A stretch of DNA of 64,000 bases, taken from the NCBI GenBank assembly GCA_000469685.2, contig LS997563.1, positions 37,054,468-37,118,467 on the forward strand, in the 5' to 3' direction. This stretch comes from Haemonchus contortus. Its lineage: Eukaryota > Nematoda > Chromadorea > Rhabditida > Trichostrongylidae. A model generated the notes under the pieces. The model did not search any database. It was not told the origin of the DNA and saw only the letters and a list, made by a program, of their open reading frames with translations. Of this stretch, positions 36,807-48,600 are shown piece after piece. The translations under genes were made by a program, and so were the position numbers. Each line of letters starts with the position of its first letter. The first letter of the stretch is position 1.

Positions 36807-39800
36807 TGCATCGACCCATAGCCGGATTACTGTAAGAGCCGAGTGCCGCGCCCAATTTTTTGCTTCTGTGGGTTACGTAAGATTGTCTGCCTTAATGTGA
36901 ATGTCTGTCATGTTATGAGTTAAATGGCTGTGAACCAGTCATTTAACTTGGAGCTTGGCCAACTAGCGGCTTTTCGATGAATGCTGAAAGTTGAATGGAG
37001 TTAACGAAGTGACACGGCTGCTTCCTTCATACCTCCTACGGAAATTTCCATTTCCGTGCGGTGCACTCACAGAGTCTGGGTGCACTTCCTTGTCTGCGGG
37101 CTGCACGCAGTGTATTGATCGGCATTGTTCGCTATTTGGTGGGTATTCATTTCGCTCGATTCCCACAACGAAATCTCATCGCAGGCTATCAAGGCGGTAG
37201 CTTATTCGATCGCTTTTGCCTTTTTCTATTTATAAGCATGTAGCATATTGGAATTTTAACATTTTTTTTGCTGTAACCTTTGACGTCATTGCAAACAAAG
37301 ATGGTCCATCAGCGCGAGCCCTGGAAGTAGCACGTTCCACCGGCCTCGAGGAGGTCACGGAAGGTAATGAGTTTGGCCCAGCCTTCTAACTGAACCTTTC
37401 ACTCACAAATCGCTGGCATCATTTTGACGTACAATGAAATGTTTCGAGATGGTGTACTTGCAGACAACGTCCATGAACTTTTTCTTTGCAACTTGAACGC
37501 TTCTCTTCAGTTTCTTCCTTTGTTCCCCCAACTTTTAGCAAAGGAGGGAGATTTGTAAACTGGGGAAGCCTTTGGAGTTTTGGAGCGAATTGTAGTGCAT
37601 TTTAGGATCCCCATTGAAGTGAGCCATACATTTTTTAAAAGTTTCTTGTTCTGGTTATCTCTTGCTCTATTTCCGAAGTAACTTCTGCTTGGTGCTTATC
37701 TGTTCGTGACTTCCCTTTCAATAAAAGTTACGTACTTGGTACGACCGTGCTAAAGTTTCGTACTTCCATCTTTTTCACCGATTTCGGTGGAAACGTAGTT
37801 AAAAGGGGTCACTCGCTTTTGCACTTTTGTTTGCTCTTTCGCAGTGCTATAGTACCCTTCTGGCCATTTCCTCTTATCGACATTGAAATTTTGGCCTCAG
37901 CACTACTTTTTCCATTTTCTAATCATCACTACAGTCCCGCGAAGCAGGCGCAAAATGGGTGCAAAGACGCAACGAAAATCAGAAAATGTTATGACGTTCA
38001 AATCCGTTCATACTAAGCCGCATCCTGCAGTACGAGTCATCGATTTGCACCGATCGATATCGCTATCGCTGCTTGCGTCAGCGCCCGCGCCGCCTTGGGC
38101 GTCTGTACTATGGACGCGACCAATGCAAGGGAAAGTGTGCCGGTGCAAGCCCATGGGTGAAATAGAGGTTCGGAAAATTAGGGCTCAAGTGAAAGGGACC
38201 TGGATGGCTACATGCTGACATCTGTCTCTCGAGAATTAGTTCTCCTTTTTCGCTTGAGTACCTCCTTACAATGATGTAACCCTTTCTTTCAAGTCTTGTG
38301 TTTTCCAATGACCAAATAACGTTTCAAACCATATACTCCTCCTCGTTTGCTCGGTCAGCAGCCAAAGGGATCTGTGGTTCCATTAACGAGAGGATTTATT
38401 GAAACGGTACCGGCAATAATTCACTGCTTTGCAGAATCTCCCTATGTAGGTACAGGGTAGGTTGCAACGTAACCACTGTCAAGTGCGTCCATGTGACCGT
38501 GGGAATTCGGGTACGAAGTCCTCCACCCCTTCCTCAGCTGAAAATGCTGGCGGACGTTTGTTTCATTAGACTCGCACAACTGCCCATGCACGTGATCTCG
38601 AGATTGTGATTACTAGGAGACTATGCGTGTCCAATTTACTGGACCCATGCTCTTATTCCCTGTAGAGTGGGTGCTGCACACCAGCTTAGGTTCTCTGTTT
38701 TCGTCTGCTCCCAATTGAATTTTCTTTGAGCTTGGTGAGATCTCTTTGGACATAGTTTCGATGATTTTTTCTTGAATATTATGAAACAACAAAACTACGC
38801 AGCGTAACACAACTCAGAACTTCTCTATCAGAGATCTCGTCCCTGGCTCATCCAAAATGTACAGTGCATGGGATAAATGTGTATTTCAACGGAGGGTTAG
38901 TGGTTCATTCTACTGGAGAGGTCCACTTAATTCTTCATAGTTTCCGGTTCATGTTTTCGGTCGATTTTAACTTTTCTGTGAGAAACAGTTCGTCACTTAA
39001 AATTTTCGAAACTAAACTTCTTTATTATGCTCTTTGTTTTCGACTGCTCATAGCACAAGCACTGTTGGGATTAGGACATTTAATGAGCTGGAATCATTGG
39101 GTAGCGAAGATCACTGGGCTCAACATGGGGCTTGAAAGCGTACTGTCTCCGTTCTAAAATTTGCGCGCATTATACCTTATCAAGTTCTAGCTACTGACGA
39201 GGCTACGTTGCGACGTCAATAAGGTTTTTCTTAGCAGAGATGAATTCATTGTTTGCTTTTTCAATTTCATTCTTACAGAGACTAGAGAATCATCTGGACT
39301 TTAACAGATTGAGAGATCCAGCTACTGACATAGCTGAAGACCCTTTTACATTTTCGTTCTTTTTCGATTTTCGAGTATTCTTCTCTAACTCCGCTATCTC
39401 TATGGAAATTCCAAAGCACGGAAAAAAAATGGAATGGATAGTGCATTTGCTGAGGCGATTTCTTGTCAGCGATAGGTACCAGGTTTCCTTGCTGGGCTGT
39501 CGCAAAGTTTTCCTCGTTAACCTAGGGATCCTTCTTCTATTGAGTTGTTCTCAACGTATGGGTAAACAACTCGATCCCAGGCGACGGAAATGCCCTATTT
39601 CCTGTCATCGATTATCCCATGTTGTATACTTCGAGCATTGCTTAAGAAAACAAAGTGTGTATGTGGGGGCTTCAGCAGCTTCCACAAAACTTTCTGCAGA
39701 TGCCTTTGAGTTAAAAGGGTCAAGAGAAAGAGAATTAGGAGGTATTCGTTTCGTGTTTGCCGTGCTTACAGTCAGCAGCTTCCGAGCTTCCGTTTAGCTA

Positions 39801-40149
39801 CAACAGACTACGAACTCTGTCCGCTGTTCATACCATCTTCCTGATGTTTCTTCTTTTCTTCTTTGCCCTATATAATCCTGACGTAAATCATTCTCTATTG
39901 GTATTACGGTTAGCCTGAAGTTACGTGAAATGCCACCCCTTATAATAGCACTTGCGAAAACAACAAGAAGGCTTGGCGAGGTTCACGAGTTTTGTAGTGA
40001 AAACTTCAGCAGTTTCCTACGCTTCGAACTGTAATTAATATATGTACATTAGGAGGTAAAGTTTGAGAACTTCCACTTGCTGCTGCCTTTCTTTGTAGCA
40101 ACAGTACCACTTGCTCAGCAAAAACTTCTTCAGTTGCTTCCCCGCCATT
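36807..40149. other. intergenic stretch, no gene seen
   Basis: The longest ORF (39240-39797, 185 codons) is low-complexity and hydrophobic with no recognisable family, and is matched by an antisense ORF. I did not annotate it. Nothing else stands out. Confidence 0.4.
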
Positions 40150-40341
40150 GGCTGCTTTCATACTTCGACGTGCGTGCCGGCACGCAGGTGGAATCGAAGG
40201 AACAATCTTGCGTGCAGCGTGTTGACAACATTGGACGCTGATGGATCACGTGCCAGCGCTGTCACACAGTTGGTTAGCGCCGCCGTCGCATAGCCGCGAG
40301 CAAGATTGTACCTGCGAGTCCGTCGAAGTATGAAAGCAGCC
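40150..40341. mobile_element. foldback MITE, TACTTCGAC subtype
   Basis: The ends GGCTGCTTTCATACTTCGAC and complement share the first 13 bases with the GC-rich foldback family and then differ. The interior (GTGCGTGCCGGCACGCAGG, CACGTGCCAGCGCTGTCA) is related to the 41306 element instead. No clear target duplication (ATT versus TCT). Confidence 0.75.
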
Positions 40342-41305
40342 TCTGGGAATAAAAAAAATTCTGTCACCTGGACTATGTGTCTTCCTATCTGTTCTTCTTT
40401 GCTAATTAAAAAAATCCCTCATCCCGTAGGCAGACAAAGTGCATTCTTCTGCAGGGTTCTCGTTAGAAGAACCAACATTTAGTACGGTAAGGAGGGCGTT
40501 GCGTGGGACCATCCGTTCGAGCTGGGACTTATTATTGGATTGCTGTAGGGAACGGGTGGGGTGCTGACACTTTTCATGTGACTTCGTTGATCATGTAGCC
40601 TTATATGGCTCCCCGAGCAGCACTGTCCTCTTTTTTACGTTGTACTAAGATTATGAACTTTTAATGCACTTTCTAGAGGCGCTCTATTCTCTCACTCACT
40701 TGTCACCCAGGTGATAGAAGATTTTGGTTGATCGAGTATTGCGGCTCCACATTCTCTAAAAATTATTGTTGCACTCTCATGGGAGATATTTGTTGCCTTC
40801 TGATGGGCACTTACTTCTCTGCTCATTGCCCATTACCTTTTCTTTATGTTCTAGGGTTTCAAGCAGGAAATATTACTCAGTGTCAGAGATGCTCCTCAAT
40901 TTTATCATCAAATTTAAAGCTGGAATTTAGAGCTGGAACATATCCACATACGCTCGACTTCAGTTTCTCTTATCAGGGCATTAGGTGTTCATATTACTGT
41001 ATCGACTGGTGCTGCAGTACATTCAACCGGTTTTCAAGAAGGCGAGCCCGCTTTGTTGTGGCTATTTATTAATATTCTGTTCAGCCGTTCCTAGCTTCCG
41101 TTTCTCTTTCTTTAAGTGCTCATCTAGACATCCATCCTAATATGGCAATGCTTTATCTTTATTGTCTGCATGCCACGATCTGTTCGCAGAATGATCAATT
41201 GAATCTCAAATCAAATATCAAAGGAAATAACCTGTCGAGATAGCTAATATTTTCAGTTAATTAGAATTTTGGGCTCTACATGAGCGCCACTTCTCAAAGT
41301 TCATA

Positions 41306-41502
41306 GGCCGCTTTCAGACTTCGGCGATCGTCCGTCCGTCCGTCCGACGCGTGCGTGCTGCGAGGCGGTTGCTAGAGTAGAGTTGACAGCGCTGGCACGT
41401 GATCTAGCGTTGTCAGCAACGGTCAGGCGCTGCCGTCGCAGCACGCACGCGTCGGACGGACGGACGGACGGACGGATGAATCGTTGAGGTCTGAAAGCAG
41501 CC
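41306..41502. mobile_element. foldback MITE with CCGT tetranucleotide arms
   Basis: The ends GGCCGCTTTCAGACTTC and a near complement are flanked by ATA on both sides (41303-41305 and 41503-41505). The arms contain four to five CCGT/ACGG tetranucleotides and GACGCGTGCGTGCTGCGA with its complement. The centre carries AGCGCTGGCACGTGATC, also found inverted in the 40150-40341 element. Confidence 0.8.
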
Positions 41503-42597
41503 ATATAGTTCTGCTAACTCGTGTGGTGAACCTCCTTGAGCCAGGCTTCAATACAATTAAAAATTTCGATTCAAGGATCATTGCGAAAGGTTCTCCACCA
41601 GATTGAGCAGAGAACGAATTTTCCGAAAGGTGAACTAATAAGATCGATGAATTTCCACGGTGAAAGGGCACATTAATGGTGCCACTTATCTTTCATGCGT
41701 CCATGATTTCAAGCTGTTTTATTTCGAGGAGATTGATCCATCAGTTTTCGTTTTCAATACTTTCGTTATTTGATACCTTTGTGTGGGCTCCACAAAAGGG
41801 AAATAACTTTGAACACGAATTTTGTGATCAGACCTTTTTGCAGATTCGTACAAGTTTCGCTGTAAGACTGGCGTACTCGTGCGAGGAAAAGCCTGAGGTG
41901 TGTTCTCTTAATTCTGGTGACAAAACTTTTCCCTCGTGAGGTTGTTCTTTCATCCTGGTTATTTTTATTTGAGTGATGTGCCATCATTCCATTCGTTGGT
42001 TTGGAATTCCCACAGTTATGCGGACCCGATAATCCGATCCTTACTTGTGTGCAGTGCATCTAGACTTTCCTATGGACCTAATGTTTCAGATCAGTGGGCG
42101 TCATTGAAAGAAGTCTTGAAAGATAAAAATTGAGAATCTCTACTTAGGTGAATTTCCAGTTCTCAGATACCTCCCTCCTCGGTAGCATAATGCACTTCTT
42201 CTTGAAATGAAATCAATCCACCCTTGTCAATCTCGTTTTTGGTTACTCTCATTCACTCTTCGAGCAGCCGGAAAATGGGGGAAATTAAAGGGGTATCCTT
42301 CGATGGAAAAGCTCCCGAAGGGCATTGGCTGCTGAACAAGTAACGGACAGGAGGTTTCCACTAGTGCCGTGCATGGTATCCATCCCCAATGGCTTTTCCT
42401 TACCTATACCCTAATGAGGTTGCGAGCTGAAGAGTTGATCAGTATGTAAGACCTCTCGAAGCGCTGTCATATTTTCGAACCATTCCTAGAGAAGCAATTT
42501 GAGATAGGTTGATGATAAATTAACTATTAGCTTGAATACAGATTACTGAGTAGTTTTAGGATTCTGTTCAAAATAAGGTTTTATAGCCATTCTCCCC

Positions 42598-42601
42598 GCA
42601 G
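42598..42601 (+). other. splice acceptor 5' of TEX2-like ATG (likely SL site)
   Basis: CCATTCTCCCCGCAG ends at 42601 and the ATG follows after four bases, a typical trans-splice arrangement. An undetected upstream exon is the alternative. Confidence 0.55.
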
Positions 42602-42605
42602 GTGT

Positions 42606-45600
42606 ATGGAGGTTCACTCAAGAAAGTTGAGTTTCGCATCAGTTCGGCTGAACGACCTCTCTGACGACTATGGCTTCGGTGACGATCTCGATTTAACGAT
42701 TGTTGACGACGAAGCGGTGGAAGAAGCTCAAGAAGCCGGCACTGCAGTGGTGCGCTTTCAGTTCTTTTATGTCCCATTATAAGTAAGTGCAATGATCAAG
42801 TTCACTCTGTTTATGTTTTTCATTCACGCAGTTCTATCTTAGCGTGTACATTAACATTTCCTCCACCTCAATATTTACTTGTTCACACTTCCTGTTGTGC
42901 TGCTGCTATCTAGTAAGTGCTCAATTTATGCCGAGATCTGAATTTTTACCAAACATGGAATGATGGGCACCACTTTTTGTGGGTAGTGGGTGGTGCTCTT
43001 TTTTCGTTCGACGATTATTAATCAAACGAAGCCATCCTTCTTTTTAGGGGGTAGTGCTTTCACAGTGCTTCAAGAATCTTGTAAAACTCATTCTACTTGA
43101 AACATGAAAGTGATGTAAGAGAAACCTAGCTACTACTAGGAAATAGAAAAATGCAGCTTCTTCCTATGTAATGGTGAAATTAATCGATTTTTTTTCTCAA
43201 ATGGAATTGGCAACTTTTTCACTTAACATTATGATTCACCACATTAAGCATAACGCTAAAAGGACAGTGCCAAGGTTGAAGCTGCACATTTCCCAGCAAA
43301 CCATACGAATAGGCCTATGCTGTTTTCGCGTCCTGACATAACAATGGAGCAGTCGATGAAAAACTCACCATTCATTATATAATAGAATCACCTGTGAATT
43401 TATTAGTTTCATACTCAAATTCATTCCTTGATATCAGGAACATGGAGGGAGAACGTTTAAGTCGAATTTTTTTGATTTACCACTTGTTAGGGATGACTAG
43501 AGACGCTAACCATCTTTTCCTTTACTTTGCTTTCTCTATCATCCCAATGTTTGCTCCTTTGAGTTTTACTGCAGTGCGATATACCTTGAAAATGTTCTTG
43601 TTTTCGAAGTGCATCCATATTTTGTCGATCTGGACCTCTCTAACAAGTAGCCAAACAAGACAGTTTTCGATGGGAGAGGGATTTGTTGCTCATTAATCGT
43701 GCTGACTTAGCGAAATAACCACCCGACTTTCCTTGTCTAGCTCAAAAGTATTTTTCATTGCGTCGTATACGTTTCTGGTCGTCTGGCTTCTTTTCTATTT
43801 CACCAATTGGACTATGCATGCTTATGCATGCATTGTATGCCCACCACCGCTCATCCGTAAACTTAACTGTAGGTACTTTAATAGGTGGTATCGAATTACC
43901 GTGCAAACAGACTTACGCGAGCGCTTTACATATGGTAAGGATTGTGTTGTAACACTAATTCCGTCGGACGACGAGACTTGTCGTGCACAGGCGAGCCAGC
44001 TGGATCAACTAGCTGTTGGTTCCCTGTTGCAGGGTTCACCGTCACCGCATCAGGCTCATTTCACCCTTGTTAGGGTCGTCTCAATAGCTATGACGCCGCT
44101 AATTTGCGAAATCATAGAGGTAAGCGTCGCTTCAATGCCAAGGGCTACTGATTCTTCTCATGTCTGCGGGAAATTCTCTTCATCGTAGCCACCAATTGTC
44201 ACCTTCCAACGAGAAGGGATATTCGAAAGTTAGCGCCCGTTGAAACACTTTATTTTGATTCTTCTTCCCCTGTAATTAATTCTACGTACAGTCTGATGAC
44301 CCAGGCACGTACTCGTAACTAATAGGGCAAGTTGCGAACCTAAGGCAGCGAAACATTTTGTGGACAGCGGAAGAAGGCAGCCGTTCTACCGCGACTGGTT
44401 CTGTATAGTAGATGTTTCGCGCTTTTCTCACGATTTTAGTCTCTGCCTTTGCACTCTTTTAAACCAGTAAACGGGTGTGCCGCACCCGTTACCAGTTTAT
44501 TTTGGTCATTTGTGCACTTCTATTTGCTCGTCGAATACACGGCCTTTCGACCAACAGGTTTATTTTGGGTCCAGTGCAATATAAAATTAGAATTTCGACC
44601 TCTGGTCTTTCCAAACAATCTCGGTTTTTGAAGTAAGGCTTATGTGTAAAGCCGCGGGTGTATAGAGGACGTGCCAGGCGTTGATGAATTGTTGGTCCTA
44701 GAAAATTTCTTTGTCTATGAAAGAATACAGGGGAAGAGCTGGCCATTTTTGATTACTCAGAGATAATCTGATAAGTGCTTGTTAAATAGGCAAAAGCAGC
44801 GTGATTATCATGACCACTCATGGAAGATAGGCAAAGTTGTTGCTAGAAAACATGCCGAAAGGGATTGGAATGAGAAATAGTTATCTCTTTCATTCACTAT
44901 CAGCATATGGTCTGCATTCATCATTCGATAGAGAGGGCGGACTAAAGTTGCGGTGTGCAGACTTCGCACATTGCGCTTGATTTATTTGACAATACGAAAA
45001 GTAGTTTTGGGGTTAATATTGGTGTCCCAGTTACGTCATGATTCGTGGCCACATAGTTTCGCCGGAGGGCAACGACGAGTCAACTAAGCCCTGTTTATTT
45101 ATGGTCGTGGCCGTGTCATGTTGCACACCGTAAAACTGCTCCTTGACACAGTTGTCTGCGTTGAAAGCTATAGTTACATAGTTAGATGACCTCTGCGATG
45201 CACAAGCAGAGATTATAGGTATTTACGAGCTCGTCGCGGCCATCAACCATCAGTAGTAGGCCATGTATAATTAGGTAGGTCGACGTAAAAAGAGTACTGA
45301 AGATGTCCTGTCGCTTCTTTCTAGGCATTTTTGCAGACTTTATACCTAGTTTTGCCAGCATAAGTTATGAATTTAAGGAGACATTGTACATGTCAGTCAG
45401 GCCAAGGGGACCAGGAGGAAGGGCTACACAACAGAATAGGGGAAAGGGAACGAATGAATCATAGAGATTCTGGTTTTCCCTTCAGAACGCCATAATGTAT
45501 TTAATGTGTGATTCGGCCTGCTAAGAAAGGAAGATTTTTGTTGTGTTTGCTGAAACGATTAATGCAATTATTTTGCTTGATCGAGCATTTGAACTCCCTT

Positions 45601-48600
45601 TTTATATCAGATTTAGGAAATAGACGCTTGACAAGAAAAGAAGCTTTGTGTATTCGAGCCCTTTTCCCGTTGGCAAGGGAGGCAATTGAGTATGGATTAC
45701 TCCGCAGCGGCTTCTGCATGTTCTTCTCGTTAAAGCCTACGCATAATGGCTCGCATAAACCGTCAATTACATAGAATTAGCATGATTCCGTAAACTTTTC
45801 CTCTGTACTAATTCACCGATTGCTTTAATTGTTTTCTAAAGTGCCTTCACATAGTCTTAATTGCTTCTGTGTGTGCTACTCTTCTTTCAGCGGAAGGGCG
45901 TTGTTTTCCACCCATAAATATCGATTCGAATAACATGTCTCAAAAAGGCCCAGCCGCAACATTTTGTGCTATTGCAAGGTTATTCACGCAAGGCGACCAT
46001 TAAGGGAGTTCAATTTCCAGGGTTTCTTGTTGTTAACTATTTACTTTACTTTATCATTTTTATTGTCAGTTCCCACAGGTTCCATAAACATGGCATGTAT
46101 AATGCTGACAACTTGAAAGATCCGCTTGCGGAAGCGCCATCCTACTACTTCATATTGCACTCCGAGACGATATCAGAAGAAACCATCTTTAAATGCTGCA
46201 ACCGTTGGTCCAGGGCGCGTTAGTGTCGGACTACCTCCCCACGCTCAAAGAACATCAGGTCATTCTGCACTGGGAGTGCCTTTGTAGAAAAGGGCGTTGC
46301 CGACTGTTTATTTCATGCCTCATCAGTTGTCATAACTTTAGATTATTCACTGTCCATGTTCCTGTCTTATTCGACTTAATGCTCTTGAATGCAGACGAAA
46401 TGGTGATTTTTGTTGGTTTCCTCTGCTAATTTTGTTGGTTTCTCTGCCCTTATCAGTTTTTTCAGTAGTTATCACTTCCTACACCTCGCTAGTATTTCCC
46501 CTACCGCTGCCTTTATTATTTATCTGTCAGTGAAAACGCTTCTGTAAGATAACGTATCAGAATAGATTAGATGAGTCTAGTCTCCCTCCGCTCCTCCTGA
46601 CTTCTGCTATTTTCTGTCCCTTACTTTTTCGCATGTACAACTTCACTTCATCGTTTTTATCTTCTATGTAAGATATCATTGCTTTCATCCGTCAATTTCA
46701 GTGTTCGCTCTGCAGCAGACGTTGAATTCAAGGCTTCGAACATATTTTTCAGATTTTATACATACATAATTACTCTTGTCTCACATCATAGCAGCTCTTG
46801 TGCAACTTATGACGACGAATTTATCAGACATCGGAAAAAGTTCTGACCTAAGTTCGCTCCGCTCACGATCTGAGGCTTTCATTTTTGTGGAGGGCAGAAA
46901 AATTTTTATTTGTTATTTTTTGGTTAGCTTCTTCTTGTTCTTTTCCTCCTTTGTTCTATTTTACTCAAAAACTGCATGTCCAAGGTTGAACTGCATTTTT
47001 GTTTTGAGATCTCATCTAATTTCTTTTCACTTTGGTGCGGTGTATTCCTTTGCAGTGTCTCTTCACTGGCATTCTTTGAAAACGTTGAATGGCGTACCCG
47101 AATTGAATTATTGACATGCTTTCTTTTGCGACTACATTTTGTCCCAGCAGTGGCTAAGGATTTAGGTTCATATTTCGTTCCACTAGCTCTGCGGGGCGTT
47201 CCCATATGTCTACAGCACTGTCATCTGGCTTGTGAGGTTTGACCTTTTGTTGTGAAGCCGCGTCCGCAGGCAAGAACGCCTCTTTTGGATTTGAGGCCTC
47301 AACGAACTTCTCTGAAGTGACCTTGGCAATCTATCCTCAATCTGTGAAGGCTATTTATATTCCCCGCCAGGTTCAGTTTTATTATGACAGCGTGTAATGT
47401 GTTGAAAACTGGTTTGTTCGCCTCTACAGAAGTCTTTCGGTCTGCTTCTGCAATCTATGCAGTTGTGACTCAACGTCGCTTTACATTGTCTTCGTCATGC
47501 TGTTGTCGTGTTTACCACTAATGCAGTTTATCACTCGCCGGCTGTTACTCTCACGGGAATCCTCCGCGGTCCCCTTTTCTTAAACAGTTGGTATTTGAAA
47601 CTGACGTTTGTTGTCTAATTGGTGTTTGAGCTCATGTTCCCAATGACGGTGTGCTTCCTTTGTTTTCTTTCCCATTAATGATGTTCTTTTTCATCGCTGA
47701 TGCAAAACTTCGCATGAAGTCATGAAGAAAGTCTTTAAACATAGGAGAAATTGTTCAATTTGAAGTGAAAGAAGAGATAGGACAGAGATGATAAAAGGTG
47801 TAAGGTTGCTTCAGAAATCGGAACCTTTCCAGCTTACAAACCTTTTCGTCTACACGATGGAATTTATCTTCTGGCAGAATCTTTAGCTTGCCGGATACTT
47901 TTTTCTGCAATTATGTATTCAAATGGTCCGAAGGTTCAATTGCATGGAGTATTCTTTTTGGTTAGCTCTAGCCGATGGTGATTAGTGCCTCATCATTTAA
48001 CAGTCTAACCGATTGTTGATTTCTACTAGCCTGCTCACCCATTCTGACTCAGAGTGTGGGGGGAAATGGATTTATAGAGGGTTGATCATTGATCGGTCTC
48101 GATCGTTCTCATTTTCCATCCCCCTCGTGTTTCTCCTCCATATGACGCACTCCCGGTGTGTCGTGTTGCGCCAATCGCTGAATCAAATGTTCGATTTTTC
48201 CTAATCAGTTCTGTTGGATTCGTTTTTGCCCACAGTTCTTCTGGCTTGCGGTCATAGAATAGTTCCTTACGGTCAGTACGGTACCACTACTCTCTGACCT
48301 TAAACCAGTGGTGATCATCCAAAACTACCTAGTTCTTCTTAGTTCTGGCCGATGGATCAATAAATCGTTTCCAACCAGGACATGCGCTAGAGTTTTTGAT
48401 AGCGAGAAGCTGGTCATCCAAACCAGATGAGAAAATATTCCAAAGTTTGTGAGTTGCTGTTTATGAACTGTGAGCAAAATTTCCAGGTAGGCGTAGAGCA
48501 ACATGCGTGGTTCCCTCGAATGTTCATAGAAAATCGTTGATTTTACCGCTCACATGTTCACCAAGGTTTAATGGTAGAATCTTTTCTTGGAAACGTATGG

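Noticed and set aside
39240..39797. 185-codon plus-strand ORF
   Set aside because: The longest unexplained ORF outside genes and elements, but the product is low-complexity, has no recognisable family, and an antisense ORF of 71 codons overlaps it. No splice-linked neighbours were found.
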